Positions 1 through 5,973 of a DNA stretch of 11,621 bases are shown here, piece by piece. The notes below the pieces were generated by a model, which had not been told where the DNA came from, did no database searches, and saw only the letters and a program-made list of their open reading frames with translations. Made by a program: the position numbers and the translations under genes. The stretch comes from CAYRHS01 sp964424125. Lineage in GTDB: Bacteria > Actinomycetota > Acidimicrobiia > IMCC26256 > JAOSJL01. Numbering within the stretch: the first letter of the stretch is position 1; each line of letters starts with the position of its first letter. The stretch covers positions 1-11,621 of the forward strand of contig CAYRHS010000102.1 in assembly GCA_964424125.1 (NCBI GenBank), read 5' to 3'.

Positions 1-138
1 GTCGAGCGAGTGGAGATCGTCGGGCTCGTCCCGGAGCGCGAGTTCGCTCGCTGCGCACCCGAGCTGCGGGCCGAAGCCGACCTCACGCCCGACCGAACGG
101 TCGAGGCCCGCCTCCGAGCGCGGCGCGGCGACGGGTGA
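1..138 (+). CDS. C-terminal end of probable glutamate formimidoyltransferase (partial)
   Basis: Frame 1 is open from the window edge to a TGA at 136-138, giving the last 45 residues of a protein that starts upstream. The tail carries a VEIVGLVPEREF segment, followed by a closing stretch with DLTPDRTVEARL. Both resemble the C-terminal part of glutamate formimidoyltransferases, where an E-hVGLhP strand is followed by a D-P-x-x-T-h-E end. That enzyme moves a formimino group between glutamate and tetrahydrofolate in histidine breakdown. The call rests on a short tail and on memory of the family. No catalytic residues lie in this fragment. The gene ends directly against the stop codon of the convergent WhiB gene with no base between them. 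Confidence 0.5.
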   Translation, partial: VERVEIVGLVPEREFARCAPELRAEADLTPDRTVEARLRARRGDG

Positions 139-441
139 CTACGCGCCCGCGACGGCGCGCCGACGAGCGAGCGCCCGCTGCCGGCGGAGGCGGCGCCGCT
201 CACGCTCGGAGAGGCCGCCCCAGATCCCGAACTTCTCGCCGTTGCTCAGGGCGTACTCGAGGCAGTCGAGGCGGACCTCGCAGCCCCCGCAGACGCCCTT
301 TGCCTCCTTGGTGGAGGCGCCCCGCTCGGGGAAGAAGAGGTCGGGATCGACCCCCAGGCAGTTCGCCCGCTCCTGCCAGCGCTTGTCGTCGCCGCTCAAG
401 AGTGCCGCGTTGATCGTTCCATCCGGTAGGAGTTCCTGCAC
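139..441 (-). CDS. whiB: WhiB-family iron-sulfur transcriptional regulator (WhiB2/WhmD-like)
   Basis: A 100-residue protein with the complete WhiB signature. Four cysteines (C28, C51, C54, C60) should bind a 4Fe-4S cluster in the C-x(n)-C-x2-C-x5-C layout. The GIWGG turn (72-76) is followed by the basic helix SERERRRLRR, which contacts DNA. The DPDLFFPERGASTKEAK segment and the LEYAL helix are closest, in my recollection, to the WhmD/WhiB2 branch, linked to septation and cell division in mycobacteria. WhiB proteins normally act with the primary sigma factor at promoters. I chose the GTG at 439-441 because a strong GAGGGGG ribosome site sits 6 bases upstream and because 100 residues fits the family. 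The frame stays open to 699, but that longer version crosses the AT-rich promoter island and would overlap the longest reading of the macro-domain gene. Family call is near certain; the start is moderately sure. Confidence 0.93.
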   Translation of the reverse strand: MQELLPDGTINAALLSGDDKRWQERANCLGVDPDLFFPERGASTKEAKGVCGGCEVRLDCLEYALSNGEKFGIWGGLSERERRRLRRQRALARRRAVAGA

Positions 442-447
442 CCGCGT

Positions 448-454
448 CCCCCTC
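448..454 (-). promoter_or_regulatory. Ribosome binding site deciding the WhiB start
   Basis: On the - strand the sequence reads GAGGGGG, six bases before the GTG at 439-441. It is the best Shine-Dalgarno match upstream of any in-frame start codon between the cluster-binding domain and the AT-rich island. It therefore supports the 100-residue form of the WhiB protein over the 186-residue open frame. Confidence 0.55.
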
Positions 455-553
455 GGTCCGGCGTCGTCGACGCCCGGTCCCGACTCTCCACCGGCCCGCC
501 GCTCGAGGCCCCGGCCTCGCCCGCTGAACAGCGCGTCGAATGACGAGCCTGGA

Positions 554-581
554 ATTACATTGTTGTCATACTGACGGTCCA
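554..581 (-). promoter_or_regulatory. Candidate WhiB promoter in an AT-rich island
   Basis: Read on the - strand, TGGACC (576-581, 4 of 6 matches to TTGACA) is followed after 16 bases by TGTAAT (554-559, 5 of 6 matches to TATAAT). The site lies in the most AT-rich patch of the window, about 543-575. Transcription from here would give a leader of about 100 bases before the GTG at 441. It is a by-eye match only. Confidence 0.35.
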
Positions 582-583
582 CC

Positions 584-598
584 CCTTGTCTCGCAAGG
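584..598. repeat. Short perfect inverted repeat beside the WhiB promoter
   Basis: CCTTG and CAAGG form a perfect five-base inverted repeat around a five-base centre. It lies just upstream of the candidate -35 box of the WhiB gene, in the divergent region shared with the macro-domain gene. It could be an operator half-site pair or chance; five base pairs is weak evidence. Confidence 0.2.
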
Positions 599-707
599 AG
601 AAATTGGCGGCACGGGCAGTTGATCGCCTCGACAAACGGCACAACCATCCGAAAAGGTGCGGGTTCTCGGTTGCGCGAGCCCCCCGAGCGGCCCACCATG
701 CCGGACG

Positions 708-1208
708 GTGGAGCTCGAAGCGGTCGTCGGCGACATCACACGTGAGGCGCTCGACGCGATCGTCAACGCCGCCAACGAACGGCTGGCCCGAGGTGGCGGC
801 GTGTGCGGGGCGATCTTCGCGGCCGCCGGTCCGCAGCTGGACGAGGCATGCGCAGCGCTGGGGGGATGCGCCACCGGCGACGCCGCGATCACGCCAGGCT
901 TCGACCTCCCGACCCGCTGGATCGTCCACACGGTGGGACCGGTCTGGTCCGGCGGCCAGGCGGGCGAGCCGGCGCTGCTCGCCTCCGCCTATCGACGGTC
1001 GCTCGAGGTGGCGGCCGAACACGGCGTCCGCACGATCGCCTTCCCGGCGATCTCGACCGGGATCTTCGGGTATCCGCTCGAAGCCGCGACCGAGATAGCG
1101 GTGCGAAGCGTGCGGGAGTCCGGGGTGGACGTCGATCGCGTTCGCTTCGTCTGCTTCGACGATGCGACCCACGCCGCCTACGTGCGGGAGTTGGCCTCGT
1201 CGTCCTGA
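708..1208 (+). CDS. Macro-domain protein (probable ADP-ribosyl/O-acetyl-ADP-ribose hydrolase)
   Basis: A 166-residue stand-alone macro domain of the MacroD/YmdB type, covering nearly the whole chain. Visible motifs are GDIT (8-11), the NAAN loop (20-23), a glycine loop GGGV (29-32), the HTVGPVW strand (74-80) and the phosphate-binding PAISTGIFGYP loop (113-123). These match the E. coli YmdB pattern strand for strand. Such proteins remove ADP-ribose from proteins or deacetylate O-acetyl-ADP-ribose in the cytoplasm. The asparagines are present, but the residue after GGGV is C33, where YmdB has an aspartate linked to catalysis. I prefer the GTG at 708 because homology begins a few residues later. 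The frame is open back to a GTG at 657, giving 183 residues, but those extra residues look unlike the family and no ribosome site favours either strongly. The 3' end overlaps the convergent response-regulator gene by 31 bases. Confidence 0.9.
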   Translation: MELEAVVGDITREALDAIVNAANERLARGGGVCGAIFAAAGPQLDEACAALGGCATGDAAITPGFDLPTRWIVHTVGPVWSGGQAGEPALLASAYRRSLEVAAEHGVRTIAFPAISTGIFGYPLEAATEIAVRSVRESGVDVDRVRFVCFDDATHAAYVRELASSS

Positions 1209-1609
1209 GCCGGGTGCTGTACGGCCCGCGCCTCGTTCCGCTTCCCGGCGAGAACGTCCCGCAACGTCTCGACCAGATCGGCGGGGTCGAACGGCTTCGT
1301 GATGTACGCGGCGGCGCCGAGCTCCCGGGCGCGGGCGATGTCGAGCTCACCGGTCTTCGCCGAACAGACGACGACGCGGGGACGCCGGGGGCGGTCGGCG
1401 AGCTGCGCCAGGACCATCCAGCCGTCGAGCACCGGCATCATGATGTCGAGCAGGACGAGGTCGGGGCTCTCCTCGTCGATTCGTCGCAGCGCGGTCTCGC
1501 CTTCGGCGGCGAGGGACGGCTCGAAGCCCTCGCCCTCCAGCAGCAACCGGAGCGTCAAGAGCACGTCCGGCTCGTCGTCGACGATCAGGATCCTCGGCTT
1601 GCCGCCCAC
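1178..1609 (-). CDS. Receiver-only (CheY-like) response regulator
   Basis: A 143-residue protein that is a single receiver domain. The acidic pocket is D11-D12, the phosphoacceptor is D55 in LLDIMMP, the conserved hydroxyl is S83 in the CSAK strand, and the lysine is K105 in TKPFDP. The domain ends near residue 122. A polar tail of about 20 residues follows, with no DNA-binding or enzymatic output domain. It should be phosphorylated by the histidine kinase encoded immediately upstream, whose coding region it overlaps by 25 bases. It then probably acts by protein contact or passes phosphate on. The GTG start at 1607-1609 is supported by a GAGGAG site five bases upstream. A longer open frame in phase extends to 2512 but only reads the kinase gene out of frame. 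Confidence 0.93.
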   Translation of the reverse strand: MGGKPRILIVDDEPDVLLTLRLLLEGEGFEPSLAAEGETALRRIDEESPDLVLLDIMMPVLDGWMVLAQLADRPRRPRVVVCSAKTGELDIARARELGAAAYITKPFDPADLVETLRDVLAGKRNEARAVQHPAQDDEANSRT

Positions 1610-3204
1610 GCCTGCTCCTCTACGTCCGGGGGCGCCGGCTCGGCTGCCCTGTCGTGTTCCGATCGGACGGGAAGGGCCACTCTGAAGGCCGCACCACCTT
1701 CCGGGCCCTCGTCGACCCAAACGGTCCCGCCGCACGCGGTGACGAGCCCCCGCACGATGGGCAACCCGAGGCCGTGGCCGGGGCGGCTGTCGGTTCGATC
1801 CGCCCGGTAATAGCGCTCGAAGATCTTCTCCCGCTCCTCCGGGGGCACCCCCGGCCCCGCATCGAGCACCGACAACAGCACCTGCGAGCCGTCCTGCTCG
1901 ATCGTCAGCCGCACCGGCAAGGCGCCGTACTTGAAGGCGTTCTCGATGAGGTTGCCCACAATGCGCCGCAGCGACTCGGGGTCCCCCCGCACCTCGCACG
2001 ACTTGGGTGCCTCGACCGCCACGGGACGGCCCGCGACCTGCGAATCGAGCGCCACGAGCCGGACGAGCGCGGCGAGGTCGACGGGTCGCATCATCGGCAT
2101 GACGCCCGGTGTCCGCTGCTTGGACGAGGTGAGCATCTCCTCGACCATGTAGTGCAGACGCTGCGCCTGGCGATCGACGACGTCGAGCAGGTGGCCGCGC
2201 TCCTCGTCGGAGAGCACCGGCCGCCTCGACGCGGCGACTGCCCCGCGGATCGAGGTGAGGGGCGTGCGCAGCTCGTGGCCCATCGAGGCCATGAACTCCG
2301 ACTTCATCCGATCGATCTCGAGGAGCTCCGCGACGTGGGCGCGCTCGGACTCGTAGAGGCGTGCGTTGGCGATCGCGGCCGCGGCCGGCTCGCCGAAGAG
2401 ACGCAACGTCTGGAGGTCGTATTCCTCGTACTCCCCACCCTCGGATCGGCTGACGTTCAAGACGCCCAGCAGCTCGCCGCGGTTCTCGAGCGGGACACAC
2501 ATCGCGCTCCACGGCGCCGAGTCCCGCTTGTGCAGACCCGGGAATCGGTTCTCGTCCGCTGCACCGAAGAGGATCAACGGCTCACGCGTACGGGCGACCT
2601 GCCCGGAGATCGACTCGCCGACCTTCACGACCGCTCCCTTGGCACCCTCGTGACCCTGCACGGCCACGGCCCGGAGCTCGTCACTGCCTTCCAGGAGCAT
2701 GATGGAGCCGCGATCCCCGTCGAGCATGTCGAGGGCGTTCTCGAGGATCACATCGAGCACGTCCTCGAGCTCGAGCACCGAGTTGACGACCCTGCTGGCC
2801 GCGACGAGCGCGCTGTACTGGTGAAGCGACTGCGAGAGTGCGGTGTTGATCGCGAACTCGTCCTCGAGGAGGCGAGCGAGCTTCCGGAGGTGGAGTTCCT
2901 TTTCGATCGCATAGATCGTGAAGCCGATGGCGAGCGCGATCAGCCCGATCCGGAGCACCGTCGGGCTGACGACGATGTCGCTGTCGGGACCCCATCCCGA
3001 GGCGAAGGTCGTGACGAGCAAGAGCGCCACGACGACTCCGAAGGCGACGAGCGAGAGCTGGACGCGCCTTGACTTGATCGCGCCCAACGAGGGCTCGCGG
3101 TGGAGCCCGGCGATGCGGGCTTCACGCCGGATCTCCCCGCGAACCGAAGCCGTCCGACTGGGTGTCGTCTCGCGCTGGTCAGTGGTCGTCACGCCGCTCA
3201 TCAT
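1585..3204 (-). CDS. Membrane-anchored sensor histidine kinase with GAF domain
   Basis: A 539-residue kinase. Residues 1-49 are a polar cytoplasmic N-terminus. Two hydrophobic helices follow (about 50-69 and 83-101) with a loop of only about 13 residues, so no sizeable external sensor exists. A linker helix leads to a GAF domain (about 135-285), the likely site of signal sensing in the cytoplasm. The HisKA dimerisation helix carries H310 in GHELRTPL. The ATPase domain has the N box NLIENAFKY (418-426), the G1 box DAGPGVP (448-454) and the G2 box GHGLGLPI (476-483). All catalytic motifs are intact, so it should phosphorylate the receiver encoded just downstream. The ligand cannot be told from sequence. 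Two consecutive ATGs (3202-3204 and 3199-3201) follow a GGAAGGG site; spacing slightly favours the second. The gap to the VWA gene upstream is 114 bases, so it may be a separate transcription unit. Confidence 0.95.
   Translation of the reverse strand: MMSGVTTTDQRETTPSRTASVRGEIRREARIAGLHREPSLGAIKSRRVQLSLVAFGVVVALLLVTTFASGWGPDSDIVVSPTVLRIGLIALAIGFTIYAIEKELHLRKLARLLEDEFAINTALSQSLHQYSALVAASRVVNSVLELEDVLDVILENALDMLDGDRGSIMLLEGSDELRAVAVQGHEGAKGAVVKVGESISGQVARTREPLILFGAADENRFPGLHKRDSAPWSAMCVPLENRGELLGVLNVSRSEGGEYEEYDLQTLRLFGEPAAAAIANARLYESERAHVAELLEIDRMKSEFMASMGHELRTPLTSIRGAVAASRRPVLSDEERGHLLDVVDRQAQRLHYMVEEMLTSSKQRTPGVMPMMRPVDLAALVRLVALDSQVAGRPVAVEAPKSCEVRGDPESLRRIVGNLIENAFKYGALPVRLTIEQDGSQVLLSVLDAGPGVPPEEREKIFERYYRADRTDSRPGHGLGLPIVRGLVTACGGTVWVDEGPEGGAAFRVALPVRSEHDRAAEPAPPDVEEQAWAASRGS
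1615..1620 (-). promoter_or_regulatory. Ribosome binding site for the response regulator, inside the kinase gene
   Basis: GAGGAG on the - strand, five bases before the GTG at 1607-1609. It lies within the last codons of the kinase gene, so the receiver is translated from an overlapping start. This fits translational coupling of the two partners. Confidence 0.6.
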
Positions 3205-3207
3205 CAG

Positions 3208-3214
3208 CCCTTCC
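3208..3214 (-). promoter_or_regulatory. Ribosome binding site of the histidine kinase
   Basis: GGAAGGG on the - strand lies three bases before the first ATG (3202-3204) and six bases before the second (3199-3201). The spacing suggests that translation may begin at the second ATG, shortening the protein by one residue. Confidence 0.45.
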
Positions 3215-3318
3215 CCGGAGTCATCGGGCGCGGACGGGGTCGCCTTGAGCGGCGGGCGCGGATCGCCGGAGGCTTGCGACGGCCCGGGGGCTCCCGGTGC
3301 CCGGCGCTGGGAGGGGCT

Positions 3319-5316
3319 TCAGCTCACGCGGCGGCGGCGGACGCGGTGCTCGAGGAAGTCGACGAGCACGAAGTCGCCGAGGTTCTCGGGCGTCGTGAAG
3401 AAGGCACGACCCCGGTTCAGCTTCGTCATTCGCTCCACGAAGTCACGCAGGTAGTAGCTCTCGTCGAGCATGAAGGTGTTGATGCGGATCCCCGCGCGCG
3501 TGCAACGCGCCACCTCGCGCAGCGTCTCCTCGATCGTGACGGGCGAGGGCGGGTACTGGAACAGCGCCTCGCCGTTCTCGATGTGGGCCGTCGGCTCACC
3601 GTCCGTGATCATGATGACCTGCTTCGTACCCGCCTGGCGTTCGAGCTGGCGGCGCGCGAGCAGCAGCGCGTGCTGCATGTTCGTCCCCCACTCGAAGTCC
3701 CACGACACCTCGGGAAGCGTGCGCGCCTCGATCTCGCGGGCGACGCGGCCGAAGCCCACGAGGCCGAGGTGGTCGCGGGGAAAGCGGCTCGAGATCAGTT
3801 CGTGGAGCGCCATCGCGACCTTCTTGGCCGGGAGGAAGTTGTCGCGCATCGGCATCGACATCGACAGGTCGAGCAGGAGCACCGTGGCGGAACGCGTGAG
3901 CATCTCGGTGCGCTCGATCTCGAAGTCGTCGGGCGTCAGCCGAACCGGCGTGCCCGCGCCCTGACGCCAGATCGCGTTACGGATCGTCTGGCCGACGTCG
4001 AGGTGGAACGGGTCCCCGAACTCGTAGGGCTTGTGCTCGTAGTCTCGCTCGTTCCCGACGCCCACGCGCTCGACCTCGTGTCGACCCACGCGGTCCTCGA
4101 GCAGCCGCTCGAAGAGCTCGCGCAGGGCGCGCTGACCGAGCGCGCGGATCCCGCGGGGCGTCAGCTCGAGGCGGCCCTCGCGCTGCTCGATGAGCCCTGC
4201 ATCCTCCAGGAGCCGCGCGACCTCGGCGAGCCGTTCGAGGCTGCGCGCCGCGTCGTCACCCAGCAGGTCACGGACGCGGTCGAGGTCGACCTCGGCCAGC
4301 TGCCCGGGCTGGGTGGTCGACGACAGAAGATGCTCGAGCTCGTCGAGGTCACCGAGCAGGTCGAGCAGGCCCGACATCTGGGCGAACTGCATCGGGTCGT
4401 CACCCGAGAACTGCATGCGCTGGTCCCACGGGAGCTGCGGGAACGCTTGCTGGAGGTGGCGCGCGAGATCCTGCACCTGCCAGTTGAGGTCCATGTCCTC
4501 GAGCAGCGCGCGAGAAAGCCCTTCGAGCTGCTCACGTTGCTCGGGCGTCATGGAGTTGAGGAGCTGCTGCATCTGAGCCATGGAGCGCGCCATCTGCTCG
4601 AGCAGCTCGTCGAGCGTCTCGGGGTTACCCGGGAAGAAGTCCCCGTAGCGCTCCATGAAACCCTCGAAGTCGGGATCTTCGCGCTGCTCGCGCTGCTCGA
4701 GCATCCGGTTGAGCTCCGCGAGCATGTCCTTCATCCGCTGCATCCGCTCGGGCGAGACGTCCGAGAGCCCCTCGGCGAGCTGATTGAAGTAGCTCTGCAT
4801 CAACTCCCGGCGGAGCTCGTCCATCAGCTCCTCGAAGCGCGCGCGGGCCTCGTCGCTCATGAACTCGTAGTCCTCGAGCCCCTGCACTCGGCTCGCGAGG
4901 TCGGGAGGGAGCTCGTCCAGTTGGCGGCGATGCTCGGCCGCCGCCCCCTCGAGCACCTCCTGGCGCCGTCGGTCGCCGGCGGCGCGCGCCTCGCCGACGC
5001 GACGGTCGATCCCCTGGCGCTCCTTGTCGACGACCTCGTCGAGCGCTCGGGCGACGTCCTCGTAGACGCCGCCGAGGTCCCGGCGCTCCAGCTCCTCGCG
5101 CCGACGCTCCCGGAGGTCGCGCAGCATCTCTCGCAGCCCGAGCAGGCGCTCGCCATCGGGGGTCTCCATCCCGCCCTGGAGCAACCGACGCAGGGCCGCG
5201 TTGAGGTCGCCGTGGTAGAGGAGATCGTCGGAGAGCTCGGCGAGCAGGGAGTCGGCGTCGAGGTCGAAGCCCTGCTGCGTCCCGTCCCAACGGGAGTAGC
5301 GGAAGACCCGGGCCAT
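3319..5316 (-). CDS. VWA (MIDAS) domain protein, partner of a MoxR-like ATPase
   Basis: A 665-residue protein with no signal peptide or membrane helix. Residues 1-50 open with the RYSRWDGTQ segment that I recall from the Rv0959 family of mycobacteria. A long, charged, probably coiled-coil region follows (about 55-300), notably rich in Met, Gln and Glu around 190-310. After further helical segments, the C-terminal von Willebrand A domain (about 475-655) has a complete metal site: D483-x-S485-x-S487, T545 and D572 in the TDGE motif. Such proteins pair with AAA+ ATPases like that at 5974-7395, by analogy with the ChlD/ChlI subunits of magnesium chelatase and with MoxR/VWA chaperone pairs. No chelatase substrate or pathway genes are nearby, so chelation is not supported. 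I chose the ATG at 5316 because the family start follows it. The frame runs on to 5358 without added homology, and the ribosome site is weak in either case. Confidence 0.9.
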   Translation of the reverse strand: MARVFRYSRWDGTQQGFDLDADSLLAELSDDLLYHGDLNAALRRLLQGGMETPDGERLLGLREMLRDLRERRREELERRDLGGVYEDVARALDEVVDKERQGIDRRVGEARAAGDRRRQEVLEGAAAEHRRQLDELPPDLASRVQGLEDYEFMSDEARARFEELMDELRRELMQSYFNQLAEGLSDVSPERMQRMKDMLAELNRMLEQREQREDPDFEGFMERYGDFFPGNPETLDELLEQMARSMAQMQQLLNSMTPEQREQLEGLSRALLEDMDLNWQVQDLARHLQQAFPQLPWDQRMQFSGDDPMQFAQMSGLLDLLGDLDELEHLLSSTTQPGQLAEVDLDRVRDLLGDDAARSLERLAEVARLLEDAGLIEQREGRLELTPRGIRALGQRALRELFERLLEDRVGRHEVERVGVGNERDYEHKPYEFGDPFHLDVGQTIRNAIWRQGAGTPVRLTPDDFEIERTEMLTRSATVLLLDLSMSMPMRDNFLPAKKVAMALHELISSRFPRDHLGLVGFGRVAREIEARTLPEVSWDFEWGTNMQHALLLARRQLERQAGTKQVIMITDGEPTAHIENGEALFQYPPSPVTIEETLREVARCTRAGIRINTFMLDESYYLRDFVERMTKLNRGRAFFTTPENLGDFVLVDFLEHRVRRRRVS

Positions 5317-5375
5317 CACGGCGAGGCTACCGGCCGATTGGGCCCAGCGCCCCCGCAACCGACAGCCTGATCGAG

Positions 5376-5735
5376 ATGCGCCCCGTCGTGATCGTGCTCG
5401 TCGCCCTCCTGGCCTTCGCCGGCTGCAGCAGCGGCAAGAGCGTCGAGGTCTCCGACCAGTTCTGCGAGGCGGCCCGAAAGCTCGATACGGAGATCGCGGC
5501 GACCGAGCAGGACCCCGAGGCGCAGATCGAGCTCGTCACCCCGCTCGTCGAGGAGGCGCCACCGGAGCTTCGTGCCGACGCCCAGACCTGGCTCGACGCG
5601 CTGGAGCGGGTCGCAGCCGGCGACGAGTCGATCCGGGACGACCCCGAGATCGAAAAGGCCGTCGACAACGTCAACCGGGTGGCGCAGAACGAGTGCGACA
5701 TCCTCGGCAGCCAGGGTGGGTCGCCGTTCGGTTGA
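5376..5735 (+). CDS. Small secreted lipoprotein, function unknown
   Basis: A 119-residue protein with a short N-terminus, a hydrophobic stretch (about 4-15) and a lipobox-like FAGC with C17, so it should be cleaved and lipid-anchored on the outer face of the membrane. The -3 residue is Phe rather than the usual Leu, a mild departure. The mature part is acidic and mostly helical, with two further cysteines, C30 in DQFCEAA and C107 in QNECDIL. They could form a disulfide closing a helical hairpin. I do not recognise a named family. The gene lies on the + strand between the VWA and AAA+ genes, both on the - strand, and starts 59 bases from the divergent VWA start. A ribosome site is poor, only GAG close to the ATG. 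Codon use looks like its neighbours. A role alongside the ATPase/VWA pair is possible but unsupported. Confidence 0.75.
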   Translation: MRPVVIVLVALLAFAGCSSGKSVEVSDQFCEAARKLDTEIAATEQDPEAQIELVTPLVEEAPPELRADAQTWLDALERVAAGDESIRDDPEIEKAVDNVNRVAQNECDILGSQGGSPFG

Positions 5736-5809
5736 TCGGCCCCGGCCGCAGTCCCGGCTCCACACCTCGTGCCTGCGCAACTCGCCCCGATCTCGAGCTG
5801 CTGGGTCCG

Positions 5810-5929
5810 CTCGGTCCGGGCCACCTCCTCGTCGATCGCCGCGACGACGGCGGGCGCGTCCTCGGGCCGCCACGGCCGCAACACCACGGGACCCTCGAAG
5901 AGCGTGGGAAGGTCCGTGCGCAGCGCCAC
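5810..5929 (-). pseudogene. Remnant of a GNAT acetyltransferase N-terminus
   Basis: From a GTG at 5927-5929 the - strand reads about 40 residues that look like the start of a GNAT N-acetyltransferase. A GPVVLRP strand runs into LRPWRPEDAPAVVAAID, the typical first strand and helix of the RimJ/RimL-like branch. After about residue 36 the likeness stops. The frame stays open to 5327, but the rest is low-complexity antisense of the lipoprotein gene, with no acetyl-CoA-binding motif. I found no continuation in the other two frames. It is best read as a 5' fragment of a lost gene. It fills most of the 238-base space between the lipoprotein stop (5735) and the ATPase stop (5974); I see nothing else there. 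Confidence 0.5.
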
Positions 5930-5973
5930 GACGCGACGCGACGGATGCCCGAGCGCGCCCGGTAGCGAATACC

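Noticed and set aside
139..699. A 186-residue WhiB with an N-terminal extension holding two extra cysteines
   Set aside because: The extension crosses the AT-rich promoter island and has no family likeness. The GTG at 441 has a good ribosome site. The extra CPC motif is probably untranslated.
1178..2512. A 444-residue fused version of the response regulator with a long N-terminus
   Set aside because: The N-terminal 300 residues are the kinase gene read in the wrong frame. A strong ribosome site and GTG at 1609 mark the true start.
1654..3072. A 472-residue open frame opposite the histidine kinase
   Set aside because: No domain is visible and the kinase on the other strand explains the region completely.
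3284..3297. CCGGG/CCCGG hairpin in the gap between the VWA and kinase genes
   Set aside because: The stem is only five base pairs with no T-run, and such structures arise easily in DNA of this composition. Not strong enough to call a terminator.
3100..5370. A 756-residue open frame on the + strand opposite the VWA gene
   Set aside because: It mirrors the real gene on the other strand, is built of Leu, Val, His, Arg and Glu repeats typical of antisense reading of high-GC DNA, and has no recognisable domain.
5327..5929. A full 200-residue protein continuing from the GNAT start
   Set aside because: Beyond about residue 40 it is antisense to the lipoprotein gene, serine-rich and without any acetyltransferase motif.
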